From Nonomuraea longispora (GTDB lineage Bacteria; Actinomycetota; Actinomycetes; Streptosporangiales; Streptosporangiaceae): a DNA stretch of 64,000 nucleotides. The position numbers were made by a program, and so were the translations under genes. Positions 42,841-50,656 of this stretch are shown here, one piece after another. The stretch lies in assembly GCF_004348345.1 (NCBI RefSeq), contig NZ_SMJZ01000015.1, positions 1 to 64,000 on the forward strand. Reading direction: 5' to 3'. Within the stretch, counting starts at the first letter, position 1. The number at the start of each line of letters is the position of its first letter. The notes under the pieces were generated by a model, which was given only the letters and a program-made list of their open reading frames with translations, made no database searches and was not told where the DNA came from.

Positions 42841-42881
42841 CCCTCTCCGCCTCGGACCACATCCAGGCGAGAGGGTTTTTT
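42841..42881 (+). terminator. Rho-independent terminator
   Basis: CCCTCTCCGCCT pairs with AGGCGAGAGGG (one bulged C) and is followed by six T. It ends the CPBP transcript 21 bases after its stop and separates it from the LLM oxidoreductase gene. Confidence 0.88.
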
Positions 42882-42905
42882 CATGCCCCGATCAAGGAGT
42901 GATCC

Positions 42906-43769
42906 ATGGACCTCGGCCTGACCTGCCCTCGTTTCACCTGGCCCGGTGGCGACGCCGCCATCGCCTCCAGGTTCGCCGTCGCGGCCCGGGGTGCCGACCA
43001 GGCCGGGTTGCGCAGCTTCTGGGTGATGGACCATCTCTTCCAGATCCCCAACTTCGGGGCGGTGGAGGACCCGATGCTGGAGGCGTACGGCGCGCTGTCC
43101 TACGCCGCCGCCCTCACCGACCGGGTGAGCCTCGGCGCACTCGTGACCTGCCCCGTCCACCGCGAGCCCGGCCTGCTGGTGAAGCAGGTCAGCACCCTCG
43201 ACGCGCTCTCCGGTGGGCGGGCGGTGCTCGGCATCGGCGCCGGCTGGTACGAGCCCGAGTCACGCGGGCTCGGCCTGCCGTTCCCGCCGCGCGCGGAGCG
43301 GTTCGAGCGGCTGGAGGAGACGCTCCGGATCGTCCGGCAGATGGGCAGCGACACGGACGAGCCGTACGAGGGCCGCCACTACCGGCTGGGGCGCACGCTC
43401 AACGCGCCCCAGGCGAACCCGCCTGTCCTCATCGGCGGCAGCGGGGAGAAGAAGACCCTCAGGCTCGTCGCCGAGTACGCCGACATGTGCAACCTTATGT
43501 ACGGCGCCGACGTACGGCACAAGCTGGGCGTGCTGCGGGCCCACTGCGAGCGACTGGGACGGCCCTACGAGAACATCGAGAAGACCCTCCACATGCGCAT
43601 TCCCGACGGCCAGAGCGTCGAGGAAAGTATCCAGCGCTGCGGTGAGCTCGCCGGGCTGGGCATCGACCACGTCATCGTGGTCGTGCCGGACGCGGCCGAC
43701 GACCGGTGGCTGGCGCACCTGGCCGAACTGGCCGCGAAGATCGCAGGCATCACCCCGCCGGGGCGCTGA
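42906..43769 (+). CDS. LLM-class F420-dependent oxidoreductase
   Basis: A 287-residue TIM-barrel flavin/F420 enzyme of the luciferase-like family: WVMDHLFQIP (about residue 38), the LGALVTCPVHREPGLLVKQV strand, STLDALSGGRAVLGIGAGWYE and PVLIGGSGEKKTLRLVAEYAD are characteristic of F420-dependent members. The substrate is not predictable. AAGGAG lies six bases before the ATG. It stands alone, between a terminator and the D-aminoacylase gene. Confidence 0.92.
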   Translation: MDLGLTCPRFTWPGGDAAIASRFAVAARGADQAGLRSFWVMDHLFQIPNFGAVEDPMLEAYGALSYAAALTDRVSLGALVTCPVHREPGLLVKQVSTLDALSGGRAVLGIGAGWYEPESRGLGLPFPPRAERFERLEETLRIVRQMGSDTDEPYEGRHYRLGRTLNAPQANPPVLIGGSGEKKTLRLVAEYADMCNLMYGADVRHKLGVLRAHCERLGRPYENIEKTLHMRIPDGQSVEESIQRCGELAGLGIDHVIVVVPDAADDRWLAHLAELAAKIAGITPPGR

Positions 43770-43873
43770 GCGTACGGACGGAAAGGGCCCTTCGTCGTAT
43801 CGCACCAACCCGAGTCAGCTTATTCAGTGGCTGAAGACAAGATTTGCTGATCTGTGGAGTGTTGGGTGGCTTC

Positions 43874-45424
43874 ATGGTCGATCTCATCCTTCGTGGCGGA
43901 ACGGTGTACGACGGTCTCGGATCTCCGGCTTATGTGGGTGATGTCGCCGTTGCGGATGGGCGGGTCGTCACCGTGGACCGGCGGACCCGCGCGCGGCGGG
44001 AGATCGACGTAGCGGGGCTGGCCGTGGCGCCCGGGTTCGTGGACGCCCACGCGCACTCCGACCTGGTGCCCCTGATGGCGGAGCCGCAGCCGTTCAAACT
44101 GCTCCAGGGCGTCACCACCGAGATCAACGGCAACTGCGGCTTCTCCTACGCGCCCGACGCCTCCGCGCTGGAGGAACTGACGGGCGAGAACGTGCCCGAC
44201 TGGACGTTCGCCGGATTTCTGGAGGCCGTCGCGGCGGCCGGGCCGACCAACCACGTGGCCACCCTCGTCGGCCACTCGACCCTGCGCGCGGCCGTGGCCG
44301 GGTTCGCCGAGACGCTGCGCGAGGGCGACCTCGACCGGATGCGCGACCTCGCCGCGGCGGCCTTCGACGCGGGCGCGTGCGGGCTGTCCAGCGGGCTGAT
44401 CTACCCGCCGGGCAGCTACGCCGGCACCGAAGAACTGGTGGCGCTGGCCGAGGTCGCGCACGGGTACGGGGTGCCGTACACGACCCACATGCGCGACGAG
44501 GGCGGCGGGCTCGCCGCCGCGCTGGACGAGGCCGTCGAGATCGCCCGGCGGGCCCGCGTACGGCTGCAGGTGTCGCACTGCAAGGTCGCCGGCCGCCGCA
44601 ACCACGGCCAGGCCGGGATGCTGCTCGGCAAACTGCGCGCGGCCCGCGTCGCCGGGGTGGACGCGCGGGGCGACCAGTATCCCTACCTGGCGGGCGCCAC
44701 CATGCTCGCCGCGCTGCTGCCGCCGTCGGCGCTGGCCGGCGGGCGGGTGCGGGAGGTGCTCACGCAGGCGGGCGAGCGTTCCCGGCTGCGCGCCGTGGCC
44801 GGGTCCGGCGGGACGGGCGCGGGGCTGTGGCAGGACAGCACCCCGGATGGTGTCCTGATCACCGCGCACGCCGAGCCGTCGTTCGCGGGCCGTACGCTGG
44901 CCGATGTCACCGCCGACCCGGGGGCGCGCGCCCTGGTGGCGGTCGCGGAGGAGGACCCGTGGGAGGTCGCGTGCGCGCTGATCGCCGCCGACCCCGCCGC
45001 CACGATGGTGGTCTCCATGATGGCCGAGGACGACATGACCGAGATCATGGCCGATCCGCTCGTCGGCGTCGGCTCCGACAACGGGGCGCCCGTCGGCCTG
45101 GAACACCCCCGCACATGGGGCTGCTTCCCCCGTTTCCTCGGTACGTACGTGCGCGAGCGCGGGGTCGTCTCCTTGGAGGAGGCGGTGCGCAAGATGACCT
45201 CGGCCACGGCCGACCAGTTCGCCCTGCGCGGGCGGGGCTGGCTCGGCCCCGGCGCCTGGGCCGACATCTGCGTCTTCGACCCCGGCGCCGTCGGCCACTC
45301 CGGCACCTACACCGCCCCCTCCGCCCGCCCGTCCGGCATCGTCCACGTCCTGCTGGAGGGGCACGTCGTGGTGGAGTCGGGGGAGTTCACGGGCGAGCGC
45401 AGAGGCCGTGTCCTGCGTCCTTGA
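43874..45424 (+). CDS. N-acyl-D-amino-acid deacylase (D-aminoacylase family)
   Basis: A 516-residue amidohydrolase that releases D-amino acids from N-acyl derivatives. Metal motifs are DAHAHSD (about residue 58), the family-specific Cys in NGNCGFSYAP, TTHMRDEG, QVSHCKVAG, and the catalytic Asp in GVGSDNG (about 400). The N-terminal ILRGGTVYDG and C-terminal ADICVFDP pieces form the small beta domain. ATG 43874 is preferred (MVDLILRGG) over the ATG 30 bases upstream. Substrate could also be a D-configured dipeptide or hydantoin-like compound. Confidence 0.92.
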   Translation: MVDLILRGGTVYDGLGSPAYVGDVAVADGRVVTVDRRTRARREIDVAGLAVAPGFVDAHAHSDLVPLMAEPQPFKLLQGVTTEINGNCGFSYAPDASALEELTGENVPDWTFAGFLEAVAAAGPTNHVATLVGHSTLRAAVAGFAETLREGDLDRMRDLAAAAFDAGACGLSSGLIYPPGSYAGTEELVALAEVAHGYGVPYTTHMRDEGGGLAAALDEAVEIARRARVRLQVSHCKVAGRRNHGQAGMLLGKLRAARVAGVDARGDQYPYLAGATMLAALLPPSALAGGRVREVLTQAGERSRLRAVAGSGGTGAGLWQDSTPDGVLITAHAEPSFAGRTLADVTADPGARALVAVAEEDPWEVACALIAADPAATMVVSMMAEDDMTEIMADPLVGVGSDNGAPVGLEHPRTWGCFPRFLGTYVRERGVVSLEEAVRKMTSATADQFALRGRGWLGPGAWADICVFDPGAVGHSGTYTAPSARPSGIVHVLLEGHVVVESGEFTGERRGRVLRP

Positions 45425-45442
45425 CCCCGGCGGGCGGCCGGG

Positions 45443-45805
45443 TCAGCAGCGGGGCGCCACCGCGTCGATGCGGCCGCCGAAGTCGTTGTCGTAGACCCTG
45501 CGGTAGTCGCCGTTCCTGACGACGCGCGTCTCCTTCCTGGTGGGCACCTGGATCCAGTTGATGAAGCAGCCGGAGGCGTGGGCCTGGAACGACCCGACGT
45601 TGTCGTGCAGGGCCGGCGGCACGTCGACGTAGCCGTTGCCCGGGTTCCAGCACCAGGACGCGCCCGTGTAGTTCCTGCCGCTCCACAGGCAGATGTCACC
45701 CGCCCGGGACGATCCGGGCGCCGCCGCGGCCGGGCCGGCGCCCGCGACCAGGACGAGGCCGATGGCGGTGGTGAGAGTGGCGATCCGCGTGCGGGTGGTC
45801 TTCAT
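45443..45805 (-). CDS. Secreted peptidase inhibitor family I36 protein
   Basis: A 120-residue secreted protein: signal peptide 1-28 (ATLTTAIGLVLVAGAGPAAA), then a crystallin-like beta domain with GDICLWSGRNYTGASWCWNP, HDNVGSFQAHASGCFINW and a final Cys, typical of I36/SMI-like inhibitors. GAGGAGAACC precedes the ATG at 45805. It is convergent with the D-aminoacylase gene, 18 bases apart. Target protease unknown. Confidence 0.85.
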   Translation of the reverse strand: MKTTRTRIATLTTAIGLVLVAGAGPAAAAPGSSRAGDICLWSGRNYTGASWCWNPGNGYVDVPPALHDNVGSFQAHASGCFINWIQVPTRKETRVVRNGDYRRVYDNDFGGRIDAVAPRC

Positions 45806-45954
45806 GCGGTTCTCCTCGTGTCGGTGCTGCCGCGGGCTGCTGCCCGGCGGCTCGGTCACATTCTGTAGCAGCATCGACACGGCACGCGTCCGCCTGAGGG
45901 ATACAAGATCTGTGACCTGGGGCGGGGGAGAACTGACGTACTCGTGACAGCGGC

Positions 45955-46572
45955 TCAGGGAGGCGTGAGGTCCCCGGTGAGGTGGTGCTGCACGACAGGG
46001 GCCACGTACGTGACCGCCGCCTCCCTGTCCAGGGCGGCCAGCGGGGCGACGCCGAGCACGTAACGCGCGCTCGCGACCCCGAACAGGTAGGCGCCGGTCA
46101 GGGCGGCCCGCAGCTCGGCCTGGTCGGCGCCGATGGCGCGTGCCAGCGGCAACATCACCTCGTCCGTCATGAACGCCGTCACCATCGCCGAGGCGCTGGG
46201 AGCCGCGGTGGCGGCCCTGACCACGGCGAGCATTCGGGGGCCTGTGTGCGGGTCCTCCCACAACTCCAGGTAGCGGGCGGCGAGCCGGGGGCCGAGGTCG
46301 GACGGGTCGCCCTCGCCGGCGAGCGTGACGAGCGCGCGGACGGGCGGGTCGTCGCGGAGCGCGGCGTCGAAGAGGCCGTCCTTGCTGCCGAAGAACTGAA
46401 GGACGAGCGCCGGATCGACGCCCGCGGCGCGGGCGACGCCCCTGATCGTGGTGAGGACGTAGCCGTGTTCGGCGAAGCTCCGTTGCGCGGCGGCCAGGAT
46501 GTCGACCCGTGTCCGCGTCGCGCCCGGCCGGCGTCCTCCTGGCCTGGTGGTCACTCCTTCAAGCATAGTCAT
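45955..46572 (-). CDS. TetR-family transcriptional regulator
   Basis: A 205-residue repressor: HTH about residues 20-70 (DILAAAQRSFAEHGYVLTTI, RAAGVDPALVLQFFGSKDGLF) and a TetR_C domain common in actinobacterial efflux or stress regulators. Start could be ATG 46572 or 46566. It is divergent from a small dimeric alpha/beta-barrel protein gene; GTTGAAC-type dyads lie between them. Confidence 0.88.
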   Translation of the reverse strand: MTMLEGVTTRPGGRRPGATRTRVDILAAAQRSFAEHGYVLTTIRGVARAAGVDPALVLQFFGSKDGLFDAALRDDPPVRALVTLAGEGDPSDLGPRLAARYLELWEDPHTGPRMLAVVRAATAAPSASAMVTAFMTDEVMLPLARAIGADQAELRAALTGAYLFGVASARYVLGVAPLAALDREAAVTYVAPVVQHHLTGDLTPP

Positions 46573-46603
46573 CGATGTTGAATTTCTCGGACACTCCGGC
46601 TAG

Positions 46604-46615
46604 GTTGAACTCAAC
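46604..46615. promoter_or_regulatory. Candidate TetR operator
   Basis: GTTGA-AC-TCAAC is a perfect dyad; a further GTTGAA half site lies at about 46577. It lies 25 bases before the ATG at 46641. Confidence 0.45.
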
Positions 46616-46640
46616 GCTGTAGATATCTTGGAGCTCGATC

Positions 46641-46913
46641 ATGGAGTACCTGCTCGTCCGTCAGAGGTTCACCGACTACGACCGGTGGCGCGCGGCGTTC
46701 GACAGCTTGGCCGAGGTCCGGTGGGCGGCCGGCATGCGCACGGCGCTCGTCAGCGTCAACGCCGAGCAGCCCGACGAGGCGGTCGTGCTGTTCGAGTGCG
46801 AGAACGCGCAGGCCATGCGGCAGCACTACGCCTCCGACGCGCTCAAGGAGGCGCACCGGCAGGCCGGGGTGGTGCCCGAGAGCAACCACATCACGGTGCT
46901 GATCACCCGTTGA
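46641..46913 (+). CDS. Small dimeric alpha/beta-barrel (ABM/cyclase-like) protein
   Basis: A 90-residue protein predicted as one ferredoxin-like domain (MEYLLVRQRFTDYDRWRAAF ... EAVVLFECENAQAMRQHYAS), similar to antibiotic-biosynthesis-monooxygenase and related small barrels. GGAG lies eight bases before the ATG. It probably belongs to the regulon of the divergent TetR. Function otherwise unknown. Confidence 0.75.
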   Translation: MEYLLVRQRFTDYDRWRAAFDSLAEVRWAAGMRTALVSVNAEQPDEAVVLFECENAQAMRQHYASDALKEAHRQAGVVPESNHITVLITR

Positions 46914-46935
46914 CCCCGGCCCCCGCCGCCTCGCG

Positions 46936-46941
46936 TACGGT
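46936..46941 (+). promoter_or_regulatory. -10 element for the RidA gene (leaderless type)
   Basis: TACGGT, exactly seven bases before the ATG at 46949; no ribosome binding site. Confidence 0.55.
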
Positions 46942-46948
46942 TCCGTCC

Positions 46949-47341
46949 ATGACGGAGCGACGCACGATCCTCAGCGGTTCCACCTTCGAGGAGCGGATCG
47001 GGTACGCCCGCGCCGTCGTGGACGGTGACCGGGTGCACGTGTCGGGGACGACCGGCTACGACTACGCGACGATGACCATCTCCGACGACGTGGTGGAGCA
47101 GGCCGCGCAGTGCCTGCGCAACATCGGGGACGCCCTGGCCGAGGCCGGCTGCACCTTCCGCGACGTTGTACGCGTGCGCTACCTCCTGCCCGACCGCGCG
47201 GACTTCGAGCCCTGCTGGCCTGTCCTGCGCGAGTGTTTCGGCGAGGTGCGCCCGGCCGCCACCATGCTCGTGTGCGGCCTCGCCGACCCGCGCATGAAGA
47301 TCGAGATCGAGGTGGACGCCCGGCGCGGCGGCGCCGCATGA
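46949..47341 (+). CDS. RidA/YjgF-family protein
   Basis: A 130-residue trimer-forming protein. The segments RAVVDGDRVHVSGTTGYDY, EQAAQCLRNIGDALAEAGC and the C-terminal ADPRMKIEIEVDARR follow the family, including the Arg-x-x-x-IEVDA end that binds carboxylates. RidA removes reactive enamine/imine intermediates made by PLP enzymes; some members have other roles. ATG 46949 directly follows a -10 box at leaderless spacing. Confidence 0.88.
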   Translation: MTERRTILSGSTFEERIGYARAVVDGDRVHVSGTTGYDYATMTISDDVVEQAAQCLRNIGDALAEAGCTFRDVVRVRYLLPDRADFEPCWPVLRECFGEVRPAATMLVCGLADPRMKIEIEVDARRGGAA

Positions 47342-47445
47342 GCGTCTCGCCGCGGTGGGGGGAGCCGCACCGCGACGGCTGGGCGAGGCGGTGCGCAGGC
47401 GCACACCTCCGCCGGCTCGACGTCCTGCTCGCCGAGCATTGGTGA
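47338..47445 (+). CDS. Possible 35-residue small protein coupled to RidA
   Basis: An ATGA overlap with the RidA stop starts a 35-codon frame (MSVSPRWGEPHRDGWARRCA ... LLAEHW). The coupling geometry is like real neighbours here, but the protein matches no family and chance frames are common at this GC content. Confidence 0.25.
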   Translation: MSVSPRWGEPHRDGWARRCAGAHLRRLDVLLAEHW

Positions 47446-47460
47446 CGACCGGTCCTCGGA

Positions 47461-47497
47461 TATCTAAGTGCTGTTACATTTATCCAAGCACTGTTAC
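47461..47497. repeat. 17-bp direct repeat with internal dyad before the prolyl aminopeptidase gene
   Basis: TATCTAAGTGCTGTTAC and TATCCAAGCACTGTTAC start 20 bases apart (about two helix turns) and match at 14 of 17 positions. AGTGCT and AGCACT within them are inverted partners. Position 19 bases before the TTG start suggests a regulator site. Confidence 0.55.
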
Positions 47498-47515
47498 GTC
47501 TTGAGAGGAACCGCC

Positions 47516-48475
47516 TTGAATCCCTCCATGGAGCCGTACGACCACGGCATGCTCGACGTCGGTGACGGCAACCTTGTCTACTGGGAGGTCTGCGGCAACC
47601 CGGAGGGCAAACCCGCTCTTGTCGTGCACGGCGGGCCGGGCTCGGGCTGCTCGACCGGAGTGCGGCGCACCTTCGACCCCGAGCGTTACCGGATCGTCCT
47701 GTTCGACCAGCGCAACTGCGGGCGCAGCCGCCCCCACGCCGCCGACCCGGCCACCGACCTGAGTGCCAACACCACCCACCACCTGGTCGCCGACATGGAC
47801 CTGCTGCGCGAGCACCTCGGGATCGACAGGTGGCTGCTGTACGGAGGGTCGTGGGGTTCGACGCTGATCCTCGCCTACGCCGAGACCCACCCCGAGCGGG
47901 TGTCGGAGATCGTCATCCCGAGCGTCACGACCACCCGCCGCTACGAGATCGACTGGCTCTACCGGGGAGTCGGGCGGTTCTTCCCCGAGGCGCGGGAGCG
48001 GTTCCTGCAGGGGGTGCCCGAGGCCGATCGTGGCGGTGACACGTTCGCGGTGCTGGCGGCGTACGCGCGGCTGCTGTCCGACCCCGACGAGAGCGTACGG
48101 GCGAAGGCCGCCACCGACTGGGTCACCTGGGAGGACGCCGTGATCTCCATGGAGGTCAACGGCAAGCCGAACGCCTACAGCGACCGGCCCGCCGACGCGG
48201 TGATGGCCCTGACGCGCATCTGCTCCCACTACTTCTCCAACGGCGCGTGGCTGGAGGAGGGCGCGCTCCTGCGCGACGCCCACAAGCTGGCCGGCATCCC
48301 CGGCGTGCTGATCCACGGCCGCCTCGACCTGGGCGGCCCGCTGGAGACGGCCTACGAGCTCACGCGCGCCTGGCCCGACGCCGAGCTGGTCGTGGTGGAG
48401 GACTCCGGGCACACCGGCAGCCCCACGTTCAGGGACACGATCTTCGCGGCTCTCGACCGGTTCGCCGGAAAGTGA
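47516..48475 (+). CDS. Proline iminopeptidase (S33 family)
   Basis: A 319-residue alpha/beta hydrolase that releases N-terminal Pro from peptides. Signature VHGGPGSGCSTG (oxyanion region), FDQRNCGRSRPHA, nucleophile elbow GGSWGSTLILAYA, catalytic Asp in HGRLDLGGP and His in SGHTGSP. The usual N-terminus EPYDHGMLDVGDGN is present. I choose TTG 47516 as start because GAGAGGAACC precedes it; ATG 47528 is the alternative. The 3' end overlaps the converging VOC gene by 47 bases. Confidence 0.92.
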   Translation: MNPSMEPYDHGMLDVGDGNLVYWEVCGNPEGKPALVVHGGPGSGCSTGVRRTFDPERYRIVLFDQRNCGRSRPHAADPATDLSANTTHHLVADMDLLREHLGIDRWLLYGGSWGSTLILAYAETHPERVSEIVIPSVTTTRRYEIDWLYRGVGRFFPEARERFLQGVPEADRGGDTFAVLAAYARLLSDPDESVRAKAATDWVTWEDAVISMEVNGKPNAYSDRPADAVMALTRICSHYFSNGAWLEEGALLRDAHKLAGIPGVLIHGRLDLGGPLETAYELTRAWPDAELVVVEDSGHTGSPTFRDTIFAALDRFAGK

Positions 48476-49013
48476 AAGCGAACCCGCGGCTCGGGGTCAT
48501 CTGGGGGATCAGGACGGTGCCCCTGGTGACCATCGCCTCCCCGCCGGTCGGGTGAGCCGCGGGTTCGTACGCCCCCCCCGCGTAGAGGTTGCCGAACGGG
48601 TCACGCACACGCCCCACCCGGTCGCCGAAGAACAGATGGGTGACCTCGGTGACCGACGTCCCACCCGCCTCGACGGCCCGGCGGTGCACGGCGTCGGCGT
48701 CGGGAACGTACAGGCGCAGGAAGGCGGGCGTGTCCGGCCAGTCGGGCCGGGCGTCGAACATCATCACCACCGCGTCGCCGATGCGTACCTCCGCGTGCCC
48801 GATGCGCCCCTCGGCATCGGTCACGCGGCCGAGCTCGACGGCGTCGAAGGCGGCCTTCAGCCAGTCGATGAGCCCGGCCGTGTCGTGGCCGATCATCCAC
48901 GGCGTGACGCTGGTGTAGCCCTCGGGGTCGTCAGGGCGCTCGGCGAGGTCGTCGGCGAGGTCGTCGGCGAGGACGTCGGCGAGGACGAGCGGACCTGCCG
49001 GCTGCGCATGCAC
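48429..49013 (-). CDS. VOC-family (glyoxalase-like) protein with altered ends
   Basis: The core (about residues 30-145) is a normal two-repeat vicinal-oxygen-chelate domain: PEGYTSVTPWMIGHDTAGLI, DAVVMMFDARPDWPDTPAFL, LFFGDRVGRVRDPFGN. The C-terminal tail after FGNL is unlike the family and crosses a run of eight G on the minus strand (near 48575), a possible frameshift. The N-terminal 25 residues come from a 12-bp tandem repeat, so the original start may be lost; GTG 49013 is only the nearest candidate. Possibly a damaged gene. Confidence 0.6.
   Translation of the reverse strand: MHAQPAGPLVLADVLADDLADDLAERPDDPEGYTSVTPWMIGHDTAGLIDWLKAAFDAVELGRVTDAEGRIGHAEVRIGDAVVMMFDARPDWPDTPAFLRLYVPDADAVHRRAVEAGGTSVTEVTHLFFGDRVGRVRDPFGNLYAGGAYEPAAHPTGGEAMVTRGTVLIPQMTPSRGFAFTFRRTGREPRRSCP
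48941..48988. repeat. 12-bp tandem repeat, four copies
   Basis: CGGCGAGGTCGT occurs twice, followed by CGGCGAGGACGT and CGGCGAGGACGA. It lies at the junction of the VOC gene and the WYL remnant and codes LADD/LADV repeats on the minus strand. Confidence 0.85.
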
Positions 49014-49140
49014 GCCGACACCCTGGACTGGCTCGCCTTCCGACTGCTCGCGCTGGGCTGCGAGTTCGAGGTACACGAACCGGCCGAACTGACCGCACAC
49101 CTGCGAGCCCTGTCCGCCCGCCTCACCCGGGCCGCCGGCC
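48988..49140 (+). pseudogene. C-terminal fragment of a WYL-domain regulator
   Basis: Plus-strand reading CRLRMHADTLDWLAFRLLAL then GCEFEVHEPAELTAHLRALS and ARLTRAAG matches the WCX/C-terminal part of YafY/WYL-type regulators. The HTH and WYL domains are absent. The divergent partner of such regulators is often a VOC protein, as next door, so the pair probably lost DNA at the tandem repeat. Confidence 0.6.
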
Positions 49141-49318
49141 ATGCCCTGCCTGCCCGGCAGAGCCGGGACGCCCCGACCGGCGAGTCTTGATCCCATCGAG
49201 GACTGGACTGCCACGTGGGTGGCCCAGCTCGCCACCCCCGACACCCATCACACGCTGGTCCTCGCCGGTGACCGGGCCCGCCGAGCACCCGCTCACCGAC
49301 CACGCACCATGGCCGCAC

Positions 49319-50098
49319 TCAGGCCGAGCCGGCCAGGAACTCCAGCACCAGCGGGCTCGCCACCTTACGGAACTCCTCGAAGTACGCGTGCCGCGCCCCC
49401 TTCACCATCCGCAACCGCGCGTTCGGGATGCGTCCGGCCAGCAGCGGCGCGTTGGCCGCCGGGTTGAGCACGTCGTCGGTGCCGTGCACGACCAGGGTGG
49501 GGGCGGTGATGGCGGGCAGCGCGTCCCAGCTGTCGTGCCCGGCGCTCGCGGCCAGGTGGCGGCGCCGCGCGTACGCCGGCATGTCCGGGTCGCCGACGGT
49601 GCGGTGCGGGCCGGGATGCGTGGCCAGCCAGGCGGGTGTGTACATGAGCTCCAGCAGCGCCCGCCCGGCCGCCGCCCGGTCCGGCTGGGCCAGTGACCTG
49701 CGGACGTCGTTGCCCCGTTCGAACCCGTGGGCGCCGCCCGGCGAACTGCATCCCAGCACCAGCGCCCCGACCCGCTCGGGATGGCCGGCCGCCAGCCACT
49801 GGGCCACCCGCCCGCCCATCGACGTGCCGTAGACGTGCGCCCGCCGTACGCCCAGCTCGTCCAGCACGGCCAGCACGTCGAGGGCGAACCCGCGGGTCGT
49901 GTACGGCTCGTCGGGTTTGTCGCTGTGGCCGGTGCCCCGGTAGTCGAAGGTGACCGTGGTGTACGCGGCCGCGAAGTCGGCTCGTACCGGGTCCCACCAG
50001 CGGTGGTCGTTGGCCTGGCCCTGCAGCAGCACGAGAGGCGGTCCGGCGCCGCGGACCTGGTAGGACAGCTTGACGCCGCCGATGGTTGCGTATGGCAC
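49319..50098 (-). CDS. Alpha/beta-fold hydrolase
   Basis: A 259-residue hydrolase: oxyanion region LLQGQANDHRWWDPVR, strand FDYRGTGHSDKPDEPYTTRG, nucleophile elbow YGTSMGGRVAQWLA, acid in VVHGTDDVLNP and His in GARHAYFEEF. This resembles 3-oxoadipate enol-lactonase and haloperoxidase-like members; the reaction is unknown. The ATG at 50098 has no clear ribosome binding site. It is divergent from the YCII-ECF42 pair. Confidence 0.87.
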   Translation of the reverse strand: MPYATIGGVKLSYQVRGAGPPLVLLQGQANDHRWWDPVRADFAAAYTTVTFDYRGTGHSDKPDEPYTTRGFALDVLAVLDELGVRRAHVYGTSMGGRVAQWLAAGHPERVGALVLGCSSPGGAHGFERGNDVRRSLAQPDRAAAGRALLELMYTPAWLATHPGPHRTVGDPDMPAYARRRHLAASAGHDSWDALPAITAPTLVVHGTDDVLNPAANAPLLAGRIPNARLRMVKGARHAYFEEFRKVASPLVLEFLAGSA

Positions 50099-50171
50099 GC
50101 CTTCGATGGTGCCTCAGAGGGGCATGAGCGTGGACGGCGGCGGCGCGCTCGTGTGAATCTTCTCCGGAAGG

Positions 50172-50198
50172 TGTCCGGTGCGCGGCCTCGGCTCCGAC
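50172..50198 (+). promoter_or_regulatory. Possible ECF-type promoter before the YCII gene
   Basis: TGTCCG and CGAC are 17 bases apart. From memory, ECF42 sigma factors prefer a TGTCGA-type -35 and CGA-containing -10, so this could be autoregulatory. One base deviates in the -35. Confidence 0.3.
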
Positions 50199-50236
50199 GT
50201 CCCCGGCGAGAGGCAACGGAGAAAGGACCCACCACG

Positions 50237-50656
50237 ATGAAGTACATGATCTTGTCGTACGGCTCGCAGCGTGACTACGACGTGCTGTCGGGCAAGGACT
50301 CCGGCGACGAGGCCGCCTGGACCTCGGAGGCCGTGGAGGCGATGGTCACGTTCATGACCGAGTTCAACAAGGAGCTGGAGGAGTCGGGGGAGCTCGTCGA
50401 GACCCGGGGGCTGGCGGCGCCCGTGCACACCAGGAGGCTGCACTCGAAGGACGGCCGTCCGGTCGTCACCGACGGACCGTACGCGGAGACCCAGGAGGTG
50501 CTCGCGGGCTACTGGATCGTCGAGTGCGAGAGTTTCGACCGGGCCGCCGAGATCGCCGCCCGGCTGGGGCAGTGCCCCTACCCCGGCGGCGCCTACGACG
50601 ACGCCTACGCCGATGTCAGGCCCGTCATCGACTCCGCGGCCGACATGGGTTTCTGA
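50237..50656 (+). CDS. YCII-related (DGPF-type) protein
   Basis: A 139-residue YCII-domain protein: MKYMILSYGSQRDYD at the start, RLHSKDGRPVVTDGPYAETQEVLAGYW in the middle, where the usual DGPF signature reads DGPY. Such proteins are encoded next to ECF42 sigma factors in actinobacteria and form part of their regulons; the biochemical role is unknown. The sigma gene starts immediately after the stop codon, so they are co-expressed. Confidence 0.9.
   Translation: MKYMILSYGSQRDYDVLSGKDSGDEAAWTSEAVEAMVTFMTEFNKELEESGELVETRGLAAPVHTRRLHSKDGRPVVTDGPYAETQEVLAGYWIVECESFDRAAEIAARLGQCPYPGGAYDDAYADVRPVIDSAADMGF

Noticed and set aside
48941-48988. Regular 12-bp repeats considered as CRISPR or origin iterons
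   Set aside because: There are no spacers, only four copies, and they encode in-frame dipeptide repeats; no cas or replication gene is nearby. No CRISPR array was seen anywhere.
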